Positions 23,951 through 34,197 of a stretch of DNA of 64,000 nucleotides are shown in pieces. Source of the DNA: Hevea brasiliensis (taxonomy: Eukaryota > Streptophyta > Magnoliopsida > Malpighiales > Euphorbiaceae); contig NC_079495.1 in NCBI RefSeq assembly GCF_030052815.1, positions 54,042,773 to 54,106,772 on the forward strand. The letters run 5' to 3'. The notes under the pieces were generated by a model. It worked only from the letters and a program-made list of their open reading frames with translations. It made no database searches and was not told where the DNA came from. The first letter of the stretch is position 1; each line of letters begins with the position of its first letter. A program made the translations under genes and the position numbers.

Positions 23951-24222
23951 TGCTCACAAAGTCCCAAGCGGCACATCGGTTAGCGAAATCAGCTCGCTTT
24001 CCTAACACGTCGCGGGAAGGTTCCAGAAACACAATAATAAAATCAAACAAATAAGAACGGTTAGCTAGGGTTATCAGATTGGGCAAACTTTCAAAGCCAC
24101 AGATCGGCTAATGACGATTTAGTTAGAGATCAGATCAGATATGCACATTAGAGATCGAAAAATAACTAAATGTAATAATTAAATAATAACCTTCAAATAA
24201 AATTTCATTTCATTTCTAAAAG

Positions 24223-24330
24223 GTCGAATTACATCATTTGGGTGATCTCAAGAGATTGGATTACATCATTAAGGGAATCTTTAAAGATCAGATTACATCA
24301 TTTGGGCGATCTCTAAGGATTAATACTACA
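24223..24330. repeat. 32-bp direct repeat, three units
   Basis: ATTACATCATT recurs at 24228, 24260 and 24292, each followed by a version of GGGNGATCTC or AAAGATC. The repeat lies downstream of the second antisense ORF, where its transcript would end. Confidence 0.7.
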
Positions 24331-24376
24331 TCTTACCCAGTAAGGGCCTATGTCAAAGCCTAGTCTTGTGGCTGAA

Positions 24377-24869
24377 TCAAAAGATGTGTTTGATTAGAAA
24401 GCCAGCCACAAGTATCAGATAGATGTGCAGCTCAAATAGGGTGACCATGACTCTCATGATGGTGAGCAAAGTCATCGTCGATGTCATCGACCAGAACCGA
24501 GCTGCAGTTGGGACGCTCGATATGGTGAGGAGCCAAATGAACTTCAAGAGGCAATCACCAACATTAAGATTGAAATTAGCAGTCCTCTTACCCGAGATCG
24601 GTTCACCAATTATATCGGTAGACCAATTCGAGATCGGCACGATCGTCACTTTCGATCTTGATCGGTAAATTAGTTTGGTTCCCTCACTGTCATTAGATGT
24701 TGTCCTCATGGTTCTCCGATCGCCGGGGTCATAAATTTTCAGGTGATGGGCGAAGAAAACAATCCAAAAAAAAATCAAAAGAAGTCACCATAATCATAAT
24801 TGTTATCAGAAAAACTAGAATTAGAGAAATGGAGAAACTGAAGGAGGAAAAGTGAAGTGTGGAGGGCAT
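24377..24869 (-). pseudogene. Second antisense ORF in the Tat LTR: small multi-pass hydrophobic protein, frameshifted
   Basis: I do not recognise this protein. On the minus strand, the first ATG after the TATA box (24869) opens MPSTLHFSS, followed by a hydrophobic segment (ISLILVFLITIMIMV). That frame stops at 24729. A second frame from 24778 continues through a basic, polar middle (DPGDRRTMRTTSND, YRSRSKVTIVPISNW) to two more hydrophobic stretches (LLKFIWLLTISSV and LFELHIYLILVAGFLI), stopping at 24377. The switch falls at a run of nine A/T pairs near 24770-24778, suggesting a slippage frameshift in an ORF of about 165 codons. Its promoter resembles that of the neighbouring antisense gene. 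It could be coincidental open sequence; conservation in other copies would decide. Confidence 0.4.
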
Positions 24870-24880
24870 TTCTCGCCGGT

Positions 24881-24906
24881 GAATATATATAGGGCTTGAG
24901 CATTTA
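24881..24906 (-). promoter_or_regulatory. Antisense promoter 2: TATATATA with the same upstream box
   Basis: On the minus strand CTATATATATTC lies at 24892-24881, only 12 bp before the first ATG at 24869. Five bases upstream is TAAATGCTCA (24906-24897), identical to the box at promoter 1 and at nearly the same distance from TATA. Confidence 0.55.
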
Positions 24907-25533
24907 TTGCATGCAGAAATCAAAGTAGATGCATTGGTAACAGAAGAATTAATGGCGTTGACTAACGCAAGTAGATAAGGAAGAAAGATCTAAAATGGGA
25001 GAGATCGGGGAATGAAAAGGGACCTCATACTAGAGGGATCGGAAAAGGAGAGGGTCATAATAGGGAGATCGGAAGAAATAGAGATCGGAAAGCACAGAGG
25101 GATTAAAATAACTTCTAATCTACTTTCTTCAAAATCAGAGCTGAGTTAGTTAAAGCGTTGCAAGCGGATTAAATCTTCACCACACGCATCAGTTGCAGAA
25201 ACGCCTACCTAGCTGACAAACGCCAAAACAGTTATAGCAGTTCTGTACACCTCGATCTCCACCGTTGATCATACTTGTAAGGATGAACCCGGAGCCCTTG
25301 GATCAAAAAGTAGACGACAGGATCGGCCATTTTCATTCCAGCCCTCCGATCCATCTTGTAAGGCAAGACCTTAAACCATTGGATTAAGAGAAGAAAGGAC
25401 GAATGTTCTGAATGAAATCTAAACCCTCCATTTTGATTCTCTTTAATTCTCAGACGTCGGATTATGTCCTTTTGAATCTAAACCCTCCGTCTCCCATGAT
25501 GAGATCCTAACCCTTTATAAGGAGCACCGTTTC

Positions 25534-25542
25534 CTATAAATA
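25534..25542 (+). promoter_or_regulatory. Forward TATA box of the Tat LTR
   Basis: CTATAAATA sits ~970 bp before the inferred LTR end, a plausible place for the element's own promoter. Transcription would start roughly 25-35 bp downstream. A weaker TTTATAAGG lies at 25514-25522. Confidence 0.5.
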
Positions 25543-26507
25543 CCTGTATGCAATACTGTAAAAGGGACAAACAAAAAAAGGTGGTAGTGATTATAGTGGA
25601 AGGGCTCTGAAATTTGATTCAGTCTTGCTACTTTGCCATTCTAAGCTTTCATAGAATCGAGAAACTTCAGAAATCAGTTTTATTATGTATCTCCATTAAA
25701 GGAGTTTTGGACCCTGAAATTCTTCATTTTCAGTGTCAGTTCATTACTTTGCGAGACCATTTTTTGTTCAGTTTTGTCTTCATCGCCCAAACATATTATT
25801 CTCCAAGCTTGACTTCATTCTGACCCAGTTACCATCGCTTCGGCTCAACTGCATTCCGACCTAGTTCTCATTACTTCAAAGTAAGCGCTAGTCCTTCGAC
25901 CATCAGCTTTCAACTCTACAACATTTGTGGTTCTAGAGTTAATTCAATAGCCTCAACCTCCCACAGGTAAGCGTCTAAACTGTCAATTTGCCAAATGCTC
26001 ATTTTTTATTTTATCTGTTCTTGTTCTTGAAAATTTTGTTATCTTCAGTTGCACTAAAATCCCAATGTAGATTATTTAGGTCCATAGTTATTTCCCGAGT
26101 CTTCTTCTTCTATTCATTCATAAACTCTATTTATCTCTTCTTAGTTTTCATTTCTTTCGAAAATAGATGTTTTAGTTATGGAAAACCTGTAGGTAATTTA
26201 AAAAACATTGGTAGAAGTATCTTAACGTGGAAGTTTTTGAACAAATAAAAATAACAAAAGGATAGGTGTAACAAGAGGTTGAATAGTAGGTTAGATGAAT
26301 AAGTTATGAGGTCAGGCTATAAAACGAGCCCAAAAGATGACATATTGGAGCGGGAATCAAGATAAGATTGGGTCCCGGACTAGTAACCAAAAGAGATCAG
26401 ATATCGCTAGCAGGGTGATCACATAGGTGATCGGCGAGGAGATTGGTCTTGTATTCTCCTTCTAGTTATAAGGTTCAATGGGTTAATAAAAGCTTTGCGA
26501 GGGTTTT

Positions 26508-26523
26508 TGGCGCTTTCTGGGAC
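26508..26523 (+). promoter_or_regulatory. Putative Tat primer-binding site
   Basis: TGGCGCTTTCTGGGAC resembles the TGGCGCC-type primer sites found after LTRs of Tat and Athila elements. An AATAAA lies 18 bp before it. That a primer site follows the LTR whose left side has a polypurine tract implies interiors on both sides, hence a tandem arrangement sharing one LTR. Confidence 0.5.
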
Positions 26524-26812
26524 TCTTAAAACTTTAAAACTTTAAAACTTTAAACCCAATACTTTAAGAGATCAGGGGAGAGTTCTTACCTGATTTTCAT
26601 TTAAATAAAATACGGAGATCGGAGGAGAGTTCTTATCCAAGATCCTCCACTTAAAAAATCTAAACCAAATACTTTAAGAGATCGGGGGAGAGTTCTTATC
26701 TAATTCTCATTCAAAATTTAAAATAAAACACAGAGATCGGAGGAGAGTTCTTATCCAAAATCTCCCACTTAAAATTCTTAATAAAACATATCTAGAGATC
26801 GGGAGAAGCTTC
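26524..26812 (+). repeat. Tat leader with 110-bp tandem repeat
   Basis: Three AAAACTTTAA units (26528-26557) are followed by ~2.2 units of a 110-bp repeat. AATACTTTAAGAGATC occurs at 26559 and 26669, and GAGAGTTCTTA recurs twice in each unit. The last five bases, GCTTC (26808-26812), are the left target duplication of the copia element. No coding frame is visible. Confidence 0.75.
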
Positions 26813-28919
26813 TGAAGGAACGGAAGCGTGAAAAACACAAGTTTATACCATTGAATTCAAAAATTTTCACCTAGGGTCACATGCATCATGCAAGATTTAT
26901 TTTTATCTATTTGATTTCAATGTTAAACAACATATTAAAACTCTTTTAATATGTTTTTTGGATCTGTATTTGCCATTTAAGATTTTAAAATTAATCAGAT
27001 TAATTTTAGAACCCTAGATTAAATCAAGAACGATTACACTAACCTCTTGATGCACTGCAGCATGTCTGCGCCTTTGAGATTCGTCTTCAGGACACCAGAT
27101 GTTGTCCCTCTAGCTTGTCTACACCAAGAACACCTATGGCAGCCCTTGAACAGCTTCTAAAGCCTTTTCTATTAATTAGAAATTCAAGTTCTGCCTTTTA
27201 AGAGATTAGAGATGTAAACATGACACTAGAAACAATTTCTAGTGTTCTTAATTCAAGAGATTGATGGCTAATCTCTTTGAATTGATAAGAGATGAAGAAG
27301 AAGAGATAAAAACCCTCAAAGTGGTGTGACAAAGGAGTGTGGCTGCTGGTTGTGTTTTATTTTCTCATAACAACACTTAAATAGCTAGGTTAACACATTA
27401 AACCCTTGCCACATGTCACCCTTTGATTAGCTCTAGGTTTAAGTGACCCAATCACATTGTGCCAAGTGTCAAACTTATATTTAATCTTGATTTTAATCAT
27501 CTTACATGATTAAAAAACATTTGGCAAGTTTATGTGTTATGCCATGTGTCACCATCTCATGGTGCCACGTGTCACACTGCAAAATGACCAAAATGCCCTT
27601 GTGTCTTAATTTTGAGTTCTTAACCCAAAATAATTATTTTCTTCTTCTAATTAATTTATATCAAATATAAATTAATTAATTAATCTCTATTAATTAATTT
27701 CTCATCAATTAAATTCATATTTAAACACTTTAAATATAAATTTAACTTATACTATACATCCAATAATCTAGATTTGGTTTCAAGTCATGCTAGGGATTTT
27801 GCAATTTAATTGCAAACCAAACCTATTTAATTAATCAATTAAACTCTTTAATTAATTAATTGAATCATATTTAATTAGGTGATAACTTGTGTATGTGTGT
27901 GATTTACCAGGCTCATCACTAATTGGCAATGAGACATGATATCAACTCTTAATATCATCAGAACTCTTTCTTACCATAAATGATTTCTCTAAATCATTTT
28001 ATGAACCTCATAGACCATGGTTAACACCTAGTATAGCATGCCATAGCCACCCAATTAGTAACAAGGTTTACCTTAAATGAACCTATAATCATATGTTACC
28101 ATGCACTAGAATCTCTCTGTCACAAAATCCCAACTCAAGCTGGAGTCATGGTTTATGTCAAACTCCATTTGCTATGAATATTATGTTCTCTTTTAATTCC
28201 AGTTCTTGATTAAAAAGATTTTCTCATCAGAAACTCTTTTCTGAATAAATCTATCTGTCCTGGCCAGGAACTTGAAACATCAAGAACAATTAAATGAACA
28301 TAGGATTTTATCTCTATTTACTTAGAGGAACAGATTCCATCTTGATCAACACCTACCTCCATATATAACTAGTAGGAGCCAACACATGCCCATATACCCA
28401 TACACAGTACAAGTATGAAAGCAGTATCAAACTCAAACTACCTATATACAAGATAACTGTGCTATCTCAGGTCTAAAGATTATATGCACTGATATGATTT
28501 ATGACAAAACATTGACAAGAATAAACTCCATGTGCTTGTCATAAGTGTCACTGGTTCGGCCTACTTATCATTTATAAGTGCCTATCATGTTTGTTATATG
28601 GCATGAGACTTACCATTCCATCTTATTTATATCTCATATAAATAACTTGGGAACAAACATGAATACAATCTTTCTGGATAAGTCATGTCCTTATTATGAA
28701 GTATCCTCGGTTGTGAACCTATTTATGATACTTCGTGCTAGAAATATTATCACTCATATTCTTAACAACTTAAGAATAATATTTCTAACAAAATATCAAT
28801 AGACCTTTTCTATTACACATAAATATATTATGTAAACGGAAAAGTGGAAATGCCTTTTATTAATAAAAATATGTACAAGATACATACTAAATGATATGCT
28901 CTAGGGCATACTACTAACA
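26813..28919 (-). mobile_element. Copia 3' LTR, full length (2107 bp)
   Basis: Read on the minus strand it opens TGTTAGTAGTATGCCCTAGA at 28919 and ends at 26813 beside the target duplication. A TATA-like CTATTTAAG on the minus strand (27380-27372) is the best promoter candidate. The segment 26813-27680, holding that candidate and the LTR's 3' third, has no counterpart in the other LTR. Just outside the LTR, on the minus strand, AGTGGGAGAT (28929-28920) is the polypurine tract. Confidence 0.88.
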
Positions 28920-28959
28920 ATCTCCCACTAGCACTAGAGCCATTCATTTCAATATCTTA

Positions 28960-30998
28960 GACCTATCTTCTCAAGATGTCGGTCTAACTGAGTCTGTGAC
29001 ATAGGCTTAGTGAATGGATCAGCTGGATTTTTCAGCTGATGTTATTTTTTCTGCATGGCTATATCGCCTTGCCCAACTATATCTCTGATAATGTGGTAGT
29101 GCCTTTCTATGTGTTTGGATTTTGGTGAGACCTTAGTTCCTTAGCTTGTATGATCGCTCCATTATTGTCACGGTGTAGCAGGCTGGCGACTCAACGGAAG
29201 GAACTCATGTAAGTTACATCACGAACTTCTTTATCCAAAGCGACTTCCTTTGCGACATCGATGCAAAGAATATACTCACGTAGTGGAATCTGCAGAGTGC
29301 TCGCTTGGAACTCTTCCAACCGATCGCACCTCCATTACAAATGAACACATATCCAAAGGTAGACTTTCTATCATCGATATCTGATTGGAAATCAGAATCA
29401 ATATAACCATCCAATTGCAAGTCTCCACCTCCATAAATCAAGAATAAAACCTTAGTTCTTCTCAAGTACTTAAGGATATTCTTGACAGCTATCCAGTGTT
29501 CCAAACCTGGATTGGATTGATACCTGCTAGTCAAACTAACAGCATATGCGATATCCGGCCTAGTACACAACATTGCATACATTTAACTTCCAATAGTTGA
29601 AGCATATGGAATCCTGGCCATCTTATCTCTTTCTTCAGGTGTCTTTGGAGACATCTCTTTAGAAAGATGGATACCATGTCTCACTGGTAACAATCCTCTC
29701 TTGGAATCAAGCATGTTAAACCTCTTTAACACCTTTTCCAAGTATAGACTTTGGGATAAACCAATTATTCTTTTCGCTCTATCTCTATAGATGCGAATCC
29801 CAAGAATATAGGTTGCCTCCCCTAAGTCTTTCATGGAGAATGTATTTGACAACCATACCTTTATAGTCATCAACATACCTGTGTCATTACCCATCAACAG
29901 TATGTCATCCACATATAAGACAAGGAAAGTGATAGCACTGTCACTAACCTTCTTATATACACATAGCTCATCCTTATTTTTGATAAAACCAAAGGATTTA
30001 ATGGATTCATCAAAACGAATGTTCCAACTCCTCGAAGCTTGTTTCAACCCATAAATGGATCGCTTTAGCTTGCATACCTTGGAACCATTTTGGGATTCAA
30101 ATCCCTTAGGTTGTTCCATGAAAATGTTTTCTTCAATGTATCCATTGAGAAAAGCTGTTTTGACATCCATCTGCCAAATCTCATAATCATAGTACGCAGC
30201 TATTGCTAATAAAATCCTAATTGATTTAAGCATGGCAACAGGCGAGAAAGTCTCCTCATAGTCGATTCCTTGCCTTTGGCGAAACCTTTTCGCTACTAGC
30301 CTTGCCTTATTGGTCTCTACCTTTCCATCAGAACCAATTTTCTTCTTGAAAACCCATTTGTTCCCTATAGGTATAATACCTTCAGGTGGGTCAACAAGAT
30401 CCCAAACTTGGTTCTTATACATGCAATCAATCTCGGATTTCATAGCATCAATCCATTTTGAAGAGTCTATATCTGATATAGCTTCTTCATAGGTAAGTGG
30501 ATCATCTCCATGATCTACTTCTTCATGAGTAGACAACTCTTGTTCTTCTTCATGAAGAAAACCATATCTCATTGGTGGGTGAGATACCCTAGTTGTTCTA
30601 CGAGGAACAGTTGTAGATGTTTCATCAACGGGTATTGGTTGACTAGATGGATCTATATCCATCTGATCTATTGGTTGGTCAGAATTCTCCAATTCTAACT
30701 CTATTTGCCTTCCTTTGCCTCCTTCTTGAACAAAATGTTGTTCAAGAAATGTGGCATCTCTACTTATCACAACCTTTTGTGAAGTAGGCAAATAAAAATA
30801 ATATCCAAAACTATCTTTTGGATATCCAACAAATCGACCTTTTTCTGATCTGGTCTCCAATTTATCAGTGTTCAACTTTTTGATATAAGCTGGACAACCC
30901 CAAATCTTAACATGCTTAAGACTTGGTTTTCTTCCATGCCATATCTCATAAGGTGTGGAAGAAACTGATTTTGATGGAATCCTATTCAGAATATACAA
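28960..30998 (-). pseudogene. Copia integrase end, reverse transcriptase and RNase H, broken
   Basis: The main frame (30998-29583, 471 codons) starts in the integrase C-terminal region (MYILNRIPSKSVSSTPYEIW, then LKHVKIWGCPAY) and covers most of RT: KWIDAMKSEIDCMYKNQVW, GNKWVFKKKIGSDGKVE, MDVKTAFLNGYIEENIFMEQ and the catalytic LYVDDILLMGND. A stop at 29583-29585 interrupts it between IGS and MYAMLCTRPDIAYAVSL, then the frame resumes to 29214 with the RNase H motif DSDFQSDIDDRKSTFGY. From there to about 28960 traces of the C-terminal RNase H continue in shifting frames (DNNGAIIQAKELRSHQNP). RT copies RNA to cDNA, and RNase H removes the template. The aspartate pair is intact, but the gene is dead. 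Confidence 0.9.
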
Positions 30999-31128
30999 AG
31001 CTGATTCTAATGCAAATCCCTAAAAGAAGATTGGCATATCAAGATAGCTCATCATACTACGCACATATCCAATAGGGTACGATTTCACCTTTCAGATACA
31101 CCATTCACCGTATGGCGTTCTGGAGGAG

Positions 31129-31668
31129 TCACCGAGAAACAATGCCATGCTCTCTCAAGTATTCATCAAATTCAAGACTCAAATATTCACCTCCACGATC
31201 CGATCGAAGAGCTTTAATACTCTTTCTGCTTGATTTTCTACTTGATTTAAATTCTTTGAACTTTTCAAAGGATTCATGTTTGTATTTCATCAAATACAAA
31301 TACCCAAATCTTGATTTATCATCGAAAGGTAATAAAATAATGAAAACCCCTCTAGCCATTTTTTTAAATGGACCACATACATCACTATGTATTAGCTCCA
31401 AAATATTTTCACTCTTAGCCTGTCCAACAAAGGGTGATCTAGTCATTTTGCCCTGAAGGCAAGATTCACAAGTTGGAGTAGGCTCAGAGCCCAATGAGGA
31501 TAGAATCCCCATTTTCTCCAGTTTTGCAATCCTATCTTCTGTAACATGACATAACCTTAAGTGCCAAATATATTTTGAACTTGAGTTGGTTTTCACCATG
31601 GCATTGCATTCTTTTAGATTGCTATACTGTAGCCAGTGGAAACACTTTATTACTGGCAATGGAAACAC
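31129..31668 (-). pseudogene. Copia pre-integrase zinc finger and integrase core, truncated
   Basis: The frame holds the GAG-pre-integrase region (YIWHLRLCHVTEDRIAKLEK, then CESCLQGKMTRSPF, which is the HHCC zinc site) and the start of the integrase core (LIHSDVCGPF, DDKSRFGYLYLM, LRSDRGGEYLSLEFDEYL with the first two catalytic aspartates). It ends at 31129, and the remainder (30999-31128) is out of frame. The domain normally upstream, the aspartic protease, is absent; the reading passes almost directly from the gag zinc knuckle into this region across a 23-bp triplication (31632-31700). Confidence 0.88.
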
Positions 31669-32457
31669 TTTCCTGTTGGCAATGGAAACACTTTCCTTTG
31701 CCTTTGTCAGCTTTGGTCCTCCCTTTCTGTTTAGCTATTTTCTTGGAAGGACCAGGAATCTGAGGTTTCTCTTTCCTATTACCCTTCTTCTTGTTGGACT
31801 TTCGAGCAGAAGAAGATGCAACCAAAGCTACCTCTTTTCCTTTATTGCCTGGCATATTCTTTTGGGCAATAACCAGCATGTTGAGTAAACCAGCTAAGGT
31901 GCATTCCTGTTTAGTCATGTGCAAATTTGTCACAAAATTCCCAAAAGACTCAGGAAGGGACTGAAGGATCAAATCCGTCTGTAGTTGGAAATCCATGTTG
32001 AAGTCAAGATGTTCCAACTGCTCAATCAGCCGAATCATCTTGTGGACATGATCCCCAACATTACATCCCTCGACATCCTCATACGGAATAGCCTAGATAT
32101 CTCATACCTAGCATTCTCTTTGTGCTCACCATACAACTCTTGTAGGTAAAGGAGGATCTCACTCGCACTCTGCATGTTCTCATGCTGCTTCTGTAACTCA
32201 TTACTCATGGAAGCAAGCATGTAACACTTAGCTCTCATATCATGCTCCTTCCACTTGTCCAAAGTTTCATGTTCCTCTTGTGTGGCCTCTGGAGGTAAGG
32301 GACCAGGAATATTTGAATCTAGAACATATCCTATATGTTCAAGGTTCAAGACAAGTTTCAAATTTTTTAGCCAATCAGACATATTAGGTCCTGTCAACCT
32401 ATTGCGATCAAGTATGCTTGCAAGGATATTGGATGGTGGTGGTTGTTCTGTGCTCAT
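31622..32457 (-). pseudogene. Copia gag, frameshifted, zinc knuckle truncated
   Basis: The frame from 32457 opens MSTEQPPPSNILASILDRNR and reads LTGPNMSDWLKNLKLVLNLE, typical of copia gag, to a frameshift near 32037. It resumes as MIRLIEQLEHLDFNMDFQLQ and continues through LTKQEC-like and LLNMLVIAQKNMPG phrases to a lysine-rich tail and the first half of a CCHC knuckle (GKCFHCQQ), after which the second half is lost. Gag packages the RNA and forms the particle. The ATG at 32457 follows a leader and is a natural start. Confidence 0.9.
31632..31700. repeat. 23-bp triplication at the lost protease
   Basis: GGAAACACTTT recurs at 31638, 31661 and 31684, within units GGCAATGGAAACACTTTCCT. It sits exactly where the gag zinc knuckle joins the pre-integrase region. 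Confidence 0.85.
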
Positions 32458-34197
32458 TATTATCAGTAATTAATTTCGTAAGTAACCAGATTAATTAGTA
32501 AATGTATCTTGTAATTACCCAATTATGATTATGGTCTTTTAATCAATTTTGTCCTCCCACTAACTTAGCGAATCCGACACTTCCAAAGTAGAAAACGGAA
32601 ATCCTAGTTGGATGGATTTCTAGTGGGTGATTGAATTCTTATAATTCTATTGATCATCCTCAGGTACATCCATTATTGGAATTACAATAAACTATAAGTG
32701 AGCAACTCTTTGCCCATCACATCTCATGTGAGGTTCAATCCTTTAACTAGCCCCTAATGCTCAAAATCTGTGTACATCCATTATTGACTTATCTTGCATT
32801 AGTTAAGTTGATCCCATTGAGCCAGTAATTATGCAAATAATTTTAATGTCCTCAGGTACATCCAATATTGGCCACTAAACCATTTACATATTTACAACAT
32901 CTCATGCTTAACAATTATTCTTAAGAAAATCTCTTAAATAAATTGCATCTTATGCAACTATTTAAAATTTCTTAAAATAATTGCCCCAATGGAGGGCCTA
33001 TGTTATAATTACTTTAATTATAGCATTTCCAACTTAATCATTTGTTTGGAAGATTTTATGGTCATTCTATTTACTATTAAGGTCTCACTTTGCACATTAT
33101 CCATTTAGCATGCATATATCATATAATTGCATACATTCCCATACATCTCATGCATTCATGGATAAGCAAAGAAATATGGTATGATCATGGACTTTCTAAG
33201 GGATTCAATTCGAGCCACCAAGAATTGAATCAGGGCATTCCTAGGTGCATTTCATTCATTCATTTTACAAGAGTTGCTGAAGGAGTACATAATCAACACT
33301 TGATCTTGAATTCCTCCCACTGGTCCCACCAATGCTCTTGAACTCCTTGAACTTCTTGCAATCCAATATTACATAGTAATCCTTGGCATACCAAGGCGAA
33401 TTTACAAGAACTTAAATAAATGAAATTACAACCCAAAAATTATTACAAACTTAATAATACATGCCCAAAATAAATTAAAATAAATTAATTAATTTACAAT
33501 CCCAAAGAAACATAAAAGAAATAAATCCAATCACATTGGTCTTTTATAGTCCATGATCATCCATCATGCATATCACTATTTAACAATTAAATAAAACATA
33601 CATACTTAAATTAAATTGAATATCTCATATTCAACTTAAAAATTCAGATTTGAATATGATTCAAATAAATTTAAAAATTCAGATTTGAATCTCATTCAAA
33701 TAAATTTAAAAATTCAGATTTGAATCACATTCAAACAACTTCAAAAATTCAGATTTGAATCACATTCAAACATTTTTTTAAAAATCAGATTTGAATCACA
33801 TTCAAACATTTTTTAAAAAATCAGATCTGAATTTTATTCAATCAATTTTAAAAAATCAGATTTAAATATGATTCAAACAACTTTAAAAATTCAGATTTGA
33901 ATCACATTCAAACAACTTTTAAAATTCAGATTTGAATCACATTCAAACAGTTTTTAAAATTCTGATTTGAATCATAATTTAATTGTGTGATAAAAACTAC
34001 TAATTAAAAACTTTAATTAGTTAAAGAATAGGCCTTAGATCATACAACAATTGTAGAATTAAAAGCCAAACCTTAAACCACCCATGGAAGCCAAACCATG
34101 CGCATCATTGATGGTGTTTTTTCAAGTATGCCGCCAACTTGCTTTGCAACCAGCAATGAACTTTTGATCTCATGATCAAACACACAATTAAATCATA
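32458..34197 (-). mobile_element. Copia leader region, non-coding
   Basis: Between gag and the truncated 5' LTR no gene is visible. Phrases GTACATCCATTATTGG recur at about 32664, 32771 and 32857 (as GTACATCCAATATTGG). A ten-unit 35-bp array lies at 33636-33975. I found no tRNA-iMet-type primer site on the minus strand before the 5' LTR, consistent with a deletion that removed the LTR end and primer site together. Confidence 0.7.
33636..33975. repeat. 35-bp tandem array, ten units, each with a perfect inverted repeat
   Basis: CAGATTT-type phrases start at 33645, 33680, 33715, 33750, 33786, 33822, 33857, 33892 and 33927, with a last variant at 33962, giving 35-36 bp spacing. Most units contain TTTGAATCACATTCAAA, a 7-bp perfect dyad with a 3-base centre, so the array could form serial cruciforms or hairpins in RNA. 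Confidence 0.9.

Larger units (their letters stand above)
21335..26507 (+). mobile_element. Tat-type LTR (~5.2 kb) carrying two antisense transcription units
   Basis: The start is set by the polypurine tract and TGTCAACACC. The end is set by a primer-site-like TGGCGCTTTCTGGGAC at 26508; the last LTR bases are degenerate and do not read CA, so the right edge is uncertain by a few bases. A forward TATA box (25534-25542) and an AATAAA (26485-26490) lie where promoter and R region are expected. GAGATCGG phrases recur over 24.9-26.8 kb. Two minus-strand genes lie inside (21919-23770 and 24377-24869). No second LTR of this family is in the window. Stretches 21335-21918 and 24930-25530 show no gene. 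Confidence 0.65.

Noticed and set aside
28578..28802. Frame beginning MPIMFVIWHETYH, repeated at 35095
   Set aside because: It recurs only because both lie at the same place in the two copia LTRs; LTRs of this type are non-coding.
29833..31888. Plus-strand frames across the copia gag-pol region
   Set aside because: They are antisense shadows of RT, integrase and gag, which are clear on the minus strand.
33636..33975. CRISPR-like array (35-bp repeats)
   Set aside because: The units are contiguous without unique spacers and sit in a plant retrotransposon leader.
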